From NCBI GenBank assembly GCA_032158295.1, contig CM063257.1:13347303-13411302 (forward strand): 64,000 bases of DNA. Reading direction: 5' to 3'. Source of the DNA: Pycnopodia helianthoides. Lineage: Eukaryota; Echinodermata; Asteroidea; Forcipulatida; Asteriidae. Shown here one piece after another: positions 34,431-45,935 of the stretch (its first letter is position 1; each line of letters opens with the position of its first letter). The notes under the pieces were generated by a model that saw nothing but the letters and a program-made list of their open reading frames with translations, had not been told where the DNA came from and did not search any database. Both the position numbers and the translations under genes were made by a program.

Positions 34431-35017
34431 GTGAAATTTTTATCAAGTTTTAATTGGAAACAGTCAAAACAAAATATAATTTAGTCAGAGATTTTGTACT
34501 CGTTCATAATACACGTGCTTACTTCGATTACTGAGTAAAAAACCAACAACAAATAAAATAATATTAAAATAAAAAACACCAATGAGCAGCTGTGATGTTG
34601 GGGTGTCTTTATATGCAATTGTTAAATCGCCAGTAAATTCTCTCTACGAATCATGGTACTGAAATTAACTTAATGCAAAGTGATTTTTTAAGAGAAACTG
34701 ATGATTTATGCTAACCATTTATTTCAATAATGAATGGTTCAGCCTCTTGTAAAATCGAATGATTTGTCACCAGCTATGTTTGTGTCGTTTCAATTGATTG
34801 GAACATGGTCAGCTAAGGTCAGGACTACCGTCAAGTTCGGGCTCAACTGCAGCGCCCGATTACAGTCGCGTTCTGAATGACGCTTTCTCGCCAATTTAAC
34901 CGAGTGGTTGTGTAACTTAGGAATAGCGAAAGCTTATGTATGAAACTACATTGCACTACATTGATTATGGATAATTTAATGCTATACTTGCTGGACTGCT
35001 AAATTTAAACAGCAGAC
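34431..35017. other. Intergenic stretch, nothing recognised
   Basis: AT-rich sequence without open frames of note and without repeats shared elsewhere in the window. Confidence 0.4.
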
Positions 35018-37012
35018 CTCTAACCAGTAACGTAGTCACATTGGGATGGGGTTAGGGGTGTTGTGTAGTTCAATCCATTCACGGAACAAGGAAGTAATAT
35101 ACTAATCAATTAGATCGCCTGAACAGGCTTCGTCTACAGTGTACAAAAATATAATATAAAAAATGCAGTAGGTTCCCCATGGTTATTGCACCCTCATTAG
35201 GGAGTTGTCTTAATAATCAAAACGAAGACAAGGTACGAAAACAATGCATTGCCAGTCAAGGTCAACAGGGTGTATCGTCTTTGTTGGTACACTGCAGAGC
35301 ATTCAACATTTCAGTATCTTTCCTTGGCGAGCGGTAAGCTGTCTGTCCTTATTGGACTCGCATCCCAATTGAGTTAATTAATATTGCGTATGATTTCAGC
35401 ACTTCCTTGTTTTTGTGTTTGTCTATTTTTGTATTTAAGAACTTATCAACCCGGATCTGGCACGAAGTCCCAAAACCAATCCTCGTCAGATATTACCAGA
35501 GTTTGGTTGAAGGTCGTTCACACGGCAGCCCCTATACAGAGCCGTATAGCGAGGAAGTTGCGACAACTTGGGTCCGATTCATTTATTAATAATGTGCCAT
35601 GTTTCTATAATAAATTGTAAACACACAACTTTTCCAGTAAATCAAAAACTTTGAAGGTCCGGGGATATATGGATTGTTGAAAAATGTTTAAATAGTGTGC
35701 TCCTAAGGTTGTTGACTCTAACCAGACACATTTTTGGAGAAATCTGAAGAGCTCGTGCTCATTATAGTTAGTTTTTGTTTGTACTGGTTTCGTTTATCAT
35801 CAAGAATCTCATATAATTATGTCACGTAGGTAGACAATTGTCCGTTTGCAGCAAAGTCCTTCGTTTGAAGGAAGTGATCATCTATCGTTACATAAACTTC
35901 ATCATGAACGGAATAAGTTTTAGACTCCTTGAATTGGCCGCCATCTCTGAGGCACCTGAGGTCAAACGTGCAAGCGTGTACGCATCGCGCACTACAGTCC
36001 CAGCCAATGACTTGTCTTCATTGACCTCAGCTCAGTGATGGCGCTGTTTTGGGGCTTATGACGACATACGCAAGGATTAGTATACCTTTACATTGCAACG
36101 TCACAGCCCGAGTTTTTACCAACCAAGTTTGGAAAACTATGGGAAGCCATGGATGCAAAGCAAAAACAGATAACTACAGTTGCACGAAATACTCAAAAAT
36201 ACTGTTGAATTTGTTGAATTCCAGACCTCTAACCAGTAACGTAGTCACTACTAAATCAATTCATTCACGGAACAAGGAAGTAATCTGACATCGTTATCAA
36301 GTGGATTGCCTGAATAGGCTTCAGCTGCAGTGTACATAAATATAATACAAATATTGGAGTAGGTTCCCCACAGCTATTAACTATGTAGTTGTCTTAATAA
36401 TCAAAACAATAGGTACGAAATAATGCATTACTAATCAAGGTCAATTGGGTGTATCGTCTTTGTAGGTACACTGCAGAACTTTCAACCTTTCAGTATCTTT
36501 CATTGGCGAGCGGTAAGCTGTCTGTCCTTATTGGACTCGCATCCCAATTGAGTTAATTAATATTGCGTATGATTTCAGCACTTCCTTGTTTTGTTGTGTT
36601 TGTCTATCTTTGTATTTAAGAACTTAACAACCCGGATCTGGCACGAAGTCCCAAACCAATCCTTGTCAGATATTACCAGAGTCTGGTTGAAGGTCGTTCT
36701 TACGGCAGCCCCTGCACAGAGCCGTATATTGAGGAAGTTGCGACAACTTGGGGCCACTTCATTAAATAATAATGTGCCATGTTTCTATAATAAATAGTAA
36801 ACACACGACCCTTTTTCAGCAAATCAAAGACTTTCAGGGTCCAGGAATTTATGGATTGTTGAGAAATGGTTCAATGTTGTGCCCAAAAGGTTGTTGACTT
36901 CAACCAGACACATTTTTGGAAAAATCTGACGAGCTTTTGCTCATTATTGTCCGTTTTTGTTTGTACTTGTTTCGTTTATCATCAAGAATCTCATATTATT
37001 ATGTCACGTTGG
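35018..37012 (+). repeat. Direct duplication, unit ~1.18 kb
   Basis: The block from CAGACCTCTAACCAGTAACG (35022) to AAGAATCTCATATAATTATG (about 35800) recurs from about 36222 to 36995. Shared landmarks are GTGTATCGTCTTTGT, GAGCGGTAAGCTGTCTGTCC and GTTGCGACAACTTGG. Both copies carry a short frame containing RIWHEVP and ending NNVPCFYNK, followed by an AATAAA signal. It may be a decayed transposase C-terminus, but this is a weak guess. Confidence 0.75.
36080..36210 (+). repeat. Dispersed repeat, copy 1 (second at 56820-56965)
   Basis: The block CATTGCAACGTCACAGCCCG through AAATACTGTTGAATTTGTTG is shared with 56828-56965 at high similarity. No coding function is recognised. Confidence 0.75.
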
Positions 37013-37019
37013 TAGAAAG

Positions 37020-37306
37020 ATGTGTTTTGGCAGCAAATTCCCTTTAACGGATAAACAGCCCAATTGTGCTCAAAAGTCAACTTCGTACATTCTGCTTATA
37101 TACCGACACAGGCAAATGAGGAAGAGCCTGTTTATATACCTGTAGTAAATTGTATACGATTGAAGATTGTGTTTTTTATTCCAATATTTAGCGATGCTGA
37201 CCTGGATTCTTAAGAGTCAATCCTTAGAAACGGAAACGAGGCTGAATAAATATTTAGGGACGAGTACAGCTACAGCCACAGAACTAAATAGTTCAGCAGA
37301 CTACGC
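37020..37306 (-). pseudogene. Inverted copy of the gene D promoter and start of first exon
   Basis: On the minus strand the sequence reproduces gene D upstream DNA (39765-40016): CTCGTTTCCGTTTCTAAGG, AAGAATCCAGGTCAG, TTTACTACAGGTATATAAAC and AGGCTCTTCCTCATTTGCCT. It ends with GGGCTGTTTATCCGTT, matching codons 2-7 of gene D. The ATG is changed to ATT (37064-37062) and homology then ends. It is therefore a dead first exon facing away from gene D, with a TATA-like element still present. Confidence 0.7.
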
Positions 37307-37861
37307 TTGAAGGTCTAGTAAACATCCACATAATTCCTACCACAGAAAAGCTTAGCAAGGAGAACAAATTAATAAAACTACAATACTCGTAATAATTATT
37401 TACATCAGTGTTAAATACATTTCTCATCTCCCGTGCATTTTAAAAATTTAAACCTTACCAAACTACAGAAGACTTTTGCTCTTATTATTTTACGACAAAT
37501 TCGGTTTATGTGAAATTAACAAAAGTGTTACATTGTGGGTCGTCATAGTGCATACGTTTACAAAGCTGTTGGGATCAAAACTTGCTTAGCACCGAAACAT
37601 TTTTTCTTAGCATAAATAAATCACTTATACATCGTCAAATTGAGTCACTGAAGACGATCGTAGGATACTGATCAGAGAGTCGAGTTATTATCTCTGACTC
37701 AAGTTATGTTTACCACATTAATGTTTGCCACAGTACACTGTTGAAACTGATAGGGTGGCTTTACGAGAAGAAGGTGGTAATTGAAGTCTTCTTCCCCATT
37801 TACATATATGTTTGTACATTAAAACGTATGCGGTTGATACATTAAGCGAAATGCCATGAAT
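37307..37861. other. Intergenic, nothing recognised
   Basis: AT-rich sequence between the inverted promoter copy and dispersed repeat C, with no open frame or repeat of note. Confidence 0.4.
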
Positions 37862-38082
37862 TTAGTTTCATGTTTGATGTCATGCGTTAATAGTGAGTGA
37901 TTGTGATCTGTTAACATCACAATGGGTTCTGACTACCAGCTGTGAGGAATCGTTGATGAACTTTGGCCTTCAAGTTACATCCAATCTGGCTTAGAGGGAT
38001 GCATCCGCAGAATGGTCGTATCCAGTTTAGGAAAAACACAACCAAACAAACAGGGGCTTTGTTTACGTATGCGTCTATAGAG
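37862..38082 (-). repeat. Dispersed repeat C, copy 2 (inverted)
   Basis: Antiparallel to 18753-18960, with the same ends GATGTCATGCGTTAATAGTG and GCGTCTATAGAG. Small indels separate the copies. Confidence 0.8.
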
Positions 38083-38499
38083 GACAAAAACAAAGAAATG
38101 TACATCTCGTGCCTTTTGTGTGTCCTTATCATATATTTAAATGTGTGTCCCATGAATCGTATTCCTTTACTCGGACTTCTACTGTGTGTCCTCATTATCT
38201 CCTCTAGAGATAGTACTCTTTGCACACATTGTTTCAACAATAACTCAACAGCACACTTTACAGTGACCCTTGGGGTCATCGCGAGAGAGTTGGAGGGTAA
38301 GAGGTTGTGGGATTGATGACGTTCCCGAAACAGTAATCAACCAAAAAGAAGGGCAAGAACAGTTTTGGCAGTCAAACTTTGAAGATTCAAAGTGACTTTT
38401 GGGGGCACTTTAAAATGTGCAGATTCAATTTATATGTATACTTTGATATAATAATCTATGATGCTGAGGTCGTTATACTTTCGGTTTGGGTCTGGAATG

Positions 38500-38642
38500 A
38501 AACTGGTGAAAATCTCTGTCGGCAAAATGGCTCGGCTCTCAACAGATTGTTAACAGACTGCCGCTTCCAGAAAGTCCCGCCTTCTATAAAACAAGTTTGG
38601 GGTTTAAGGGAGGGGTGGGGTGGGACAATTGTTAGTGTTTAA
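38500..38642 (+). repeat. Dispersed repeat D, copy 1
   Basis: Contains TCTCAACAGATTGTTAACAG and AGACTGCCGCTTCCAGAAAG, which recur inverted at 63850-64000, where the second copy is cut by the window end. Confidence 0.75.
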
Positions 38643-39194
38643 GCATGTATTTTTGTTAGCACGAAAATTTGCATACCGTTAAGCAGCGCTATGAAATTGG
38701 GCCCTGGTCGGCCACGTAGGCGGTCGGCCCTGCGCATGTGTACGTAGTCTCTGTAAGACATGCGTGCGATGCAGGATTGTACGGGGTGGCACATAGGAAG
38801 CTTCGCAGCCAAGGTCGTGTCACAGAGAGCAGGGTAGATGTCTACATGGTGTTTTCCCACGTTGTTTAGAAGTTGTTGGTTTTTTAATAGAATTTTCAGA
38901 GTGTGGAATAGACGAGTTTCCTCGTCTATTTTGAGTTTAATGTGAAAAAAACAAAATAAAATGACAAGGATCTTCACGAAAAATAAACTAAGATAAATAT
39001 CAAATGCATTTCCCATTTTACTCGGCTAAACCTTGTGAAAAAAATTATTGTCGGATACGAAGTTACACCAATAAAATCCCACCCCAAATGGTGGCTGAGA
39101 TTGCACGACACATCAAACAAACTCAGGACCTAAAAGCTTCCGGAACCCCACTCCACGCCGTGTGTTTATTGTCGCAGAATAATCACTCGCCTTG

Positions 39195-39251
<57 letters not shown>

Positions 39252-39764
39252 CAAATTAAATTATTAAAATTTTCCTCTAAAAAGAGACATTTACGTGCCA
39301 AATAGTGGCTGTGACTGCACGGCAGAGCATCTAGGACCCTGAAGCTTCCGGGCCCTTAGGCGAGCCCCTGACCCAAAGCCGCAATGGTTCGCCAATTGTT
39401 TTTGAAATACATGTACCAGCACCCCCTTGCAAAAAAATGTGTTCTCGCGGACCTGTTTTGTGCCAAACAGCTTGGTAAACTTATGCTCTGGACGTGATAT
39501 GACGACCCAGCATGTAACAGTAATGTTAATTTCACATAAACTTAACGTATCCGGAAAATATTCAGAGGAAATAAAAGTGAGGCCATTGTCTATTACTGCA
39601 ATTTGGCAAGGTTGAAATTTAAAATTTAGAAAGTAACTGGATAAGTATGTTTAACACTGATGCACACAAATTTTACCAATAATATATTTTTTATTGAGTG
39701 ATCCTTCTGGTTGTTAATTTGTTTTGTGGTATAAATTATTCGGATGTTTACCAGACGTCCAAAC
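38643..39764. other. Intergenic, with long poly-T tract
   Basis: A T run of about 52 bases lies at 39200-39251. Flanking sequences (ACCCCAAATGGTGGCTGAGA at 39081 and CCAAATAGTGGCTGTGACTG at 39299) form a weak direct repeat around it. No gene is supported. Confidence 0.5.
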
Positions 39765-39914
39765 GGAGACTGCTAAACTGTTTAGTTCATGTATGTATTT
39801 GTACATGTCCAATGACGACGCTTTCACTAAATCATAACCAAGCTCCGTTTCCGTTTCTAGGGATTTACCCCTAAGAATCCAGGTCAGTCAATCGTATGTA
39901 CCATTTACTACAAG

Positions 39915-39921
39915 TATAAAT
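39915..39921 (+). promoter_or_regulatory. Candidate TATA box of gene D
   Basis: TATAAAT lies about 100 bases upstream of the gene D ATG. The inverted promoter copy keeps TATATAAA at the same relative position (complement of about 37131-37138). Conservation of this element, and of the following AGGCTCTTC.TCATTTGCCTG block, between the copies supports it as a core promoter. This is an inference without expression data. Confidence 0.5.
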
Positions 39922-40016
39922 TGGTTTTACAAACAGGCTCTTCGTCATTTGCCTGTATCAATTTTTACGGTAAATATCAACGACACGAAGTCGTGTAGTG
40001 TTGAATTTTTAGCAAA

Positions 40017-40411
40017 ATGGGGCTGTTTATCCGTTTACTCTTGATCGTTGTGACAGTGAAGTCTCAAGCTGAACTGGTAGTTGCATTCTCCGGCAATCAG
40101 AGAACGGTTTCATATGAGCTAGATATAAGTAGTAAGATAGATGAGTTGAAGAATATAGTAGAAAACTACCTAAACATGGTTCACATTGAACTCATAAACA
40201 CAAAAGATCAGGTGAAAGAGCTCAAAGTTACAATGACTGATAATCAAGAAACGGTTTCCTCTGAGCTAGAAGACACAAGACGTAAGATGGATGAGTTGCA
40301 GGTTGCAGTTTCTGGTATTCAAGAAATTGTTACCTCTGAGGTACAGGGTCTAAAACGACAGCATGAAGATCTGCAACACTCGGTATCTGCCTTAGTGGAA
40401 CTCATTCGTGG
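40017..40411 (+). CDS. Gene D first exon: signal peptide and coiled coil
   Basis: ATG at 40017, ending at donor GTAAGT in phase 1. Residues 1-18 (MGLFIRLLLIVVTVKSQA) form a signal peptide. Residues about 35-130 form a coiled coil (for example LEDTRRKMDELQVAVSGIQE and LKRQHEDLQHSVSALVELIR), similar to the last two repeats of gene C. It is fully open. Gene D continues with EGF exons 42495-42608, 43364-43477 and 48333-48446, then fibrinogen-like exons 52083-52257 and 52672-52913. It is the only locus here with EGF modules, suggesting a longer stalk between coil and fibrinogen-like head. The first fibrinogen-like exon was not found. Confidence 0.85.
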
Positions 40412-42494
40412 TAAGTTTAACTTGTTTATAGTCTTCCTCACATCGTTTGTTTACTTCCAATTCAATTCAATTCAGTTCAATTTACTAAAAACACATGGAA
40501 TTTGTTTGACTGTATAGCATTGAAAACAATTGGGGTTGAGCAAAGAACAAGAAATGACTAGATTCGGATTTGAACTAACGACCTCCGGATTACCTCTGCT
40601 CAACCGACTAGCCGTGTGTTTATAAAAAACGAATTACATGAAAACCTTCTAAAATTTACATCACAATTTTTAAAAACATTACGCAAAAGTAAGAGAGCGT
40701 TACAAAAACAAGACAATTCTTTACGTCATAAAAGGTTGTCTCATGACACTACTGATTTAACTATGGATGGCACTGGGTAGGAAGGAGTTTTTAAACCTGT
40801 TTGTTTTAAGGTCTAGTTGTCGAATCCTACCTGAATTAAGGTTTATCAATTATTTAATTAGAGGATGTGTAACGTGAGCTGTTAGACATAATACAATTAT
40901 TTGTATTCATAAGGCTACTATCTTCCAACCATTTGAAGGCATTCCATGCCATTGCGTCTTGCCGTTGCACTGTCGCATCGGTAACGTATTGTATTCGCCC
41001 TTCCTTTGTAAGAGAGGGCTGGTTCGAAATATAAGATTACTCCACTCCAATGTTGTTGCTCAACTTTAATTTCTTCATTTTTAACATAAATCAAACCCCG
41101 TAATAAATAACAATCAATTCGTACATGTGTCATTCAAACTGAAACAGGTTGATCTCATTTGAAATGCGCTGTATTTTTGACCACGTGAGGGCGCTCTAAT
41201 TTTTTTGTTATCACTTCCGGGGTATAACATAACCCTGCACCGATGCACCTGTTTTGGGCCAATGGTGTTACGTCGTCCTGTCACAAAGGTGTGGCTGGCC
41301 CATTTGATAGGTTAAGAGGTTAAGAGGGTCTGTTCTGCCTTATCTCAATGATTTATGTCTGCTAAACCAGTCTGCTGACGGCACAAGATCACAAGACCTT
41401 CATTCACAAAAGGCCATTGAACCTAGAGCGGTCAGACACAACATGCCTTACTACTATAGGCTGTGATAGTGATCTGTGGCGCACGTGCTGGAAACAAGAA
41501 GAAAACACTTACTAAAAGGAACTTTTTCCAGTGATAATATGTTGAGCCACTTTTGTTTGTACCTTTAATGGAAGGTTTCAAAACAATATTTTCTGTGCGT
41601 TTTATATCATCAGTCACCTTTTTGGCTCGTGTATGCTTTTTATGAAAGTTTTGCAACAAGGAGTGATCCAAATCCTATTTGTTTAGTCGACGAGGATCCA
41701 GAGAGATTAACATTCTTGGTTTGTTTATAGCTTACGTAATCTCGTCTTGATAATATAAGCCCTGTTCTTTTCTTTAATGTTGTGAACCCGACTGTTGTTC
41801 TTGTAGTAATTCAAGCAGGATTTGCAAGTTCTGTTCGTCTATTTTTTTTTTTTTGAGTAAGTTTTCTTGGGTTGAAGCTTGCAATCTAGCCCGAATTAGT
41901 TGGTCTTTTAGGTTGGTAAAGGGGAAGAGGTTGTTAAGAAAATCACTGTCATTTATAAGTGCCCTTTTGGGATTAGAATGATGTGTATTTGTGGGAAGAA
42001 AGGCACAAAACAAACAAGAGGCGGGTGCGGTTTCTTTCTTGATGTTGGGTGGCGTACTCAACATTTCCTTCTTGTGGTCATCACTAGATTACGTGAAGCG
42101 GGTCAAATCTTCTGTGTTATATCCACGTTCTATCAGTTTTTCTTTAAAGAAATTGACTTATTTTCCTAATAATTAATTAAAGCGCTTTGACAGTTAAACC
42201 ATAAACACAAATGTGTTATTATTTTATATTTAATAAAATAAGTAGTTAGACAAATGTCTAAATGCTCTCGGTTAATAATCATCAAAATCATAAAGTACAT
42301 GTTGAGAACTCCTTTTGTGAAAATTAATTGTCTGTTTCTACTTGGATATATCCTGATAAAATATAACCTTAGTTTGACCCTGCTGCTTAGTAAGGATGAT
42401 GAGTCTGCTAAAGTACAATAATGAAAATTGTAAATAATGATTAAAATGTGTTTAAATTTGTGTCAATGATTTGTTTTGAACTGCTATTGTACAG
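40412..42494 (+). other. Gene D intron 1
   Basis: Contains (ATTCA)n at 40458-40482, a tRNA-derived SINE fragment at 40530-40615 and a minus-strand open frame at 41774-42064. That frame has LKDQLIRARL, which faintly resembles the conserved stretch near the end of some retroelement RTs, but this is not enough to name it. No host exon is apparent. Confidence 0.5.
40530..40615 (-). mobile_element. tRNA-derived SINE fragment
   Basis: On the minus strand, GGCTAGTCGGTTGAGCAGAG resembles a Pol III A box and GTTCAAATCC a B box, separated by about 30 bases. No cloverleaf closes over it, so it is the head of a SINE and not a tRNA gene. Confidence 0.6.
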
Positions 42495-42608
42495 ACGTGA
42501 AGGACTGCGCAAGTATCCCTTGCTTAAACGGAGCAGTATGTAGGGACATCACATATGGCTATAAGTGTACTTGTGCACCTGGTTGGCTCGGCAACAACTG
42601 CGAACGAG
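42495..42608 (+). CDS. Gene D, EGF-like exon 1
   Basis: A 114-bp exon between acceptor TATTGTACAG and donor GTACAC, phase 1-1, so it can be duplicated without breaking frame. It encodes one EGF-like module with six Cys: DCASIPCLNGAVCRD, then YKCTCAPGWLGNNCE. Spacing is typical for EGF modules. The donor GTACAC is weak. It is not part of the 5-kb duplication. Confidence 0.85.
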
Positions 42609-42779
42609 GTACACCCTCCTGCTTTTAAGTGAATTGTCAGGGTTGTAAACCAATAGGCCCTAACTGTTTGGATTGTTGGGTGATGGATAGTCTCCAAAAT
42701 CAACGAGAAAAACAGCTTTGGTTTATGATTGGCAGTGACCCCAAAAAAAAATTGTACTGGTAACTCTGATCACAGACAA

Positions 42780-43110
42780 ACTATCTCCATTACCCCTATA
42801 CCCCCAGTTCCCCAATACTCCAATTATCCCAATAACCCCTAAACCCCCATTCCACATATCCCTATAACCCCACAACCCCATTCCACATATCCCTATAACC
42901 CCACATCCCCATTCCACATATCCCTAGAACCCCACACCCCCATTCCACATATCCCTATAACCCCACACCCCCATTCCACATATCCCTATAACATCACACC
43001 CCCATTCCACATATCCCTATAACCCCACACCCCCATTCCACATATCCCTATAACCCCACACCCCCATTCCACATATCTCTATAAACCCACACCCCCATTC
43101 CACACATATC
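42780..43110. repeat. C-rich minisatellite, 31-bp unit, copy 1 of array
   Basis: About 10 units of 31 bp with core ATTCCACATATCCCTATAAC followed by CCCACACCCCC. The homologous array at 47415-48080 has about 21 units. No coding role; short frames across it are low-complexity artefacts. Confidence 0.9.
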
Positions 43111-43363
43111 ATCATACCCTCGTGCCCCAATACCCCCATTACGTAATATCCCAAGATGGCCTACTTCGATTGTCACTCAGGGAAAACATCAACTGAAGCC
43201 TAAGAATTTTGTTTAACATGACAACCCCTCCATATCGCATTTCTATCATACCCCCATACCATCATACCCCAAACCCCCAATTTATACAAATTCAGGTTTG
43301 TTTAAGTTTTCCATTAATAGACATTACAATAATTGTTATCCGTGCAATTATTTGTGACCGCAG

Positions 43364-43477
43364 ATATCAATGAGTGTGCCAGCAGCCCCTGTCAGAACTT
43401 CGGACAATGTTTGAACCAAGTGGACATGTACGTCTGCCAATGTCAGTCCGGTTTTACAGGCGTCCACTGTGAGACGG
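43364..43477 (+). CDS. Gene D, EGF-like exon 2 (calcium-binding type)
   Basis: A 114-bp exon, acceptor TTTGTGACCGCAG, donor GTAAGA, phase 1-1. It encodes DINECASSPCQNFGQCLNQ, then MYVCQCQSGFTGVHCETG. D-I-N-E-C with the downstream N and Y/F positions is the calcium-binding EGF consensus, and six Cys are present. It is identical at protein level to the exon at 48333. Confidence 0.92.
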
Positions 43478-43602
43478 GTAAGAAACCCTTGTTATTATAT
43501 GATTTTTTCAATGCGGTCAGTGAAGTTGTGTGTCTGTAAAAAGAAATTGTGTGCCTGTAAAAAGACATTGCGTGCTTTAAAAAATTATTATTTCATTTTA
43601 TG

Positions 43603-44045
43603 AAATGGCGTGTCGTGGCCGACTGGATAAGAGCACCGGAATCAAGCTCTGATGTTTCTGTTCAGCAGAGTGTGGGTTCGAGTCCCGGTCGTGACACTTG
43701 TGTCCTTAAGCAAGACACTTAACCATTATTGCTTCGTCCTTCGGATGGGACGTGAAGCCGTTGGTCCCGTGTGTTGTTTAATGCACGTAAAAGAACCCAG
43801 TGCACTTATCGACAAGAGATGGGGTTCGCCCCGGTGTTCCTGGTTTGATTGGCAGCATATTGCGCCACAGCACCTTGTAAACCATTACATTGTGCTATGT
43901 AAAGGAATAGGTCTTAAACTTCAAAAAGTAGCTCCACATATTATATACCTTGCCGAAAAAAATACCGACTGATGAAGCGCCTCGAGCGTCACCGAGTGAC
44001 GGATATGAGCGCTATATACGAACCCACTATTATTATTATTATTTA
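43603..44045 (+). mobile_element. tRNA-derived SINE with (ATT)n tail, copy 1
   Basis: The head has an A-box-like GTGGCCGACTGG and a B box GGTTCGAGTCC. A conserved central body follows (CCTTCGGATGGGACGTGAAG, TGCACGTAAAAGAACCCAG), then a 3' part (GATATGAGCGCTATATACG) and (ATT)n. It was copied with the 5-kb duplication, so the two copies represent one insertion. Confidence 0.85.
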
Positions 44046-44934
44046 TCACAGCATGCAAAAGAAATTTCACATTTTCCTTTGTGCTGGTAACTCCCTAAGT
44101 TGGGCAACGTCCCGTAGCCTTGGATCTCAAAGCACCTAAAAAATTGCTATCCCAACCCATTACTACTATTCCGCATCAAACTGGAAGAACCACATCAAAC
44201 TATTCTTGTAAGAACCACATTATAGTATTCTTGTAAGAGCTGTATTAAAATCCAGGAAGAACCTCATTATACTGTTTTTGTAAGAACCACATCATGCTAT
44301 TCCTAGAAAAACCATGATTAACATATTTAGTGGCAAGGAGTGGGCCTATAAATAGGGGATGGAATTAGGATGTGTATTGCTTACTGTCATGAGCAGTGCT
44401 AACATGTTATTTATTTCAAAGGGTGTATACACCTTTTACAGTAACTGGCGATAATTCGATTTTGGCGGGAAAATGTCGGCCATCTCGAAAAATGGCAGCC
44501 GTCTTGGAATTTTGTCTCGCTCGTATGTGTTTGAAAAATATGCAGTGGCCATACCCATGAAAATATTGTGTGGACAAATTAAGATTTATATTAGGGTTAG
44601 AGGGTGTGCGTGCATATATTACTGAAAATAGAGGCGAAAAGGTTCATTTCTAATTTATGCAAATTTGGCATATTTCCCCTACTTCTTTTTGTTCTACTTT
44701 TTTGATAAGTTGTTTGGGTGGCTTTCAAGAGACACTTGCAAACAAATCATTTCTGTTGCAATTTTGTCTAGATCAAGCCATTTTTTTGCATAGATTGGAT
44801 GGACTATTCTGCCTCTTTTCAGTAAGTCTAGACTCTATCGACTATGACTATTGATACTAACCCTGGCCCTCCCTGGATCCTCTGAACTCCGCCTCTTCGA
44901 AAGGTACCAGGAATAAACATGTTGCAGGTCATGA

Positions 44935-45180
44935 CTATGTACCGTTGACGGCAACGGCGCACCCAGGATTATTAGCGCAAGTGGCTACGAAGCAAATCAA
45001 TACTGCCATACATGTGACGCATAAATGGCAGTTATGGAATTCCATACAACCGGATGTCATTCCCCTTTGTGAACAGGATGTATGTCCATTATTTCCTATA
45101 CGCCCACACTGGGCTTCTTCGAGCGAAGCGTCCATTGTTGCTTGTTTGTTTATTTGTTTACACAACACATCCATATAATA
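44935..45180 (+). repeat. Dispersed repeat E (also at 49902, 57115, 57870)
   Basis: Landmarks GGCTACGAAGC, ATACTGCCATACATGTGACG, CATAAATGGCAGTTATGGAA and CACTGGGCTTCTTCG recur at 49902-50147 (via the tandem duplication), at 57870-58030 and 58685-58715 (split by a minisatellite) and inverted at 57115-57200. Frames on both strands look open over 77-79 codons but are not shared by all copies. Confidence 0.75.
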
Positions 45181-45283
45181 TAGTTATAACCCACCTATTG
45201 CTAGTTCTGTATTCTGGCTGACTGAAACACGGTCACGTGGTGTTAACTAATAAAGGCTAGTATACAAATAAAAAATGGTTTGA

Positions 45284-45408
45284 GGGTGAACAGTCGATAT
45301 TAGCTCCCCGAGGTATTGGAAGTTGACAAACTAGTTCCATCGGCTTTTCCTCGGGAACTAGTTTGTCAACTTCCAATACCGAGGGGAGCTAATATCGACT
45401 GTTCACCC
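45284..45408. repeat. Long hairpin, 55-bp arms, copy 1
   Basis: The arm 45284-45338 (GGGTGAACAGTCGATATTAG through GACAAACTAGTTCC) is the reverse complement of 45354-45408 with two mismatches, separated by a 15-base loop. Weaker pairing (ATGGTTT with AAACC.T) extends outward. It is repeated intact at 50250-50374. It could be a palindromic MITE or a hairpin RNA source. Confidence 0.92.
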
Positions 45409-45785
45409 GAAATAAACCGTGCGATATTTGTTTTACTATACCTCAAACATACTCAGTTGTTGTGTGGAGAAGGCATCTTTACTGTAGTTCGGCATCACTT
45501 TGAGCTGCGGTGGGTTTTGGTCGCCATATATTCCTCACAAATCCGTCATTATGTGAAATAATGCAGCTCCCAACGTTACAAAATGACCGTTTGATCGTAT
45601 TCTCACAGTTGTCTGCCGTGCGTACGCGTACATTCGCGTGTAAGAAGCAAGACGCACGACGCGCATATCTTGCGTTGTATTTGCATGTCAAAACTGTGCA
45701 GTCAAGATACGGTGACCAAGAAATGCATTTATTTTTATAATCTCCACAAGTACAAGGCATAATAAGGAATTTTATCGAAGATATA

Positions 45786-45935
45786 ATGAAGGACCATGGC
45801 GTCCAGTATACGTTGAAGTCGCACCAACGTAAGGTGATCAACTCCCTAATGATGGCAAGAAATGTATTTGGCATATTGCCAACAGGCTTCGGTAAAAATT
45901 ACTCTTTTGGATGGTTATCTTTGATGATGGATAGA
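45786..45935 (+). other. RecQ-like helicase exon fragment with P-loop, copy 1
   Basis: A frame of 50 codons from ATG to a good donor (AGA then GTAAGT) encodes LKSHQRKVINSLMMARNVFG followed by ILPTGFGKN. Q-x-x-V-I plus P-T-G-F-G-K is the start of superfamily 2 (RecQ-type) helicases: Q motif and Walker A. The usual Ser/Thr after Lys is Asn, which should impair nucleotide binding. No further helicase exon is found. Copies at 50753 (frameshifted) and 52025 (cut) show that it is repetitive, probably a transposed or transposon-borne fragment. Confidence 0.5.

Noticed and set aside
41774..42064. Minus-strand frame with LKDQLIRARL as a retroelement RT end
   Set aside because: The resemblance is limited to about ten residues with no neighbouring RT motifs; left as unassigned intron sequence.
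43607..43700. Possible tRNA gene
   Set aside because: A and B boxes are present but the sequence continues into a SINE body with an (ATT)n tail and exists in two copies through the segmental duplication.
44945..45178. 77-79 codon frames on both strands in dispersed repeat E
   Set aside because: The frame is mirrored on both strands, and the more distant copies at 57115 and 57870 do not preserve it.
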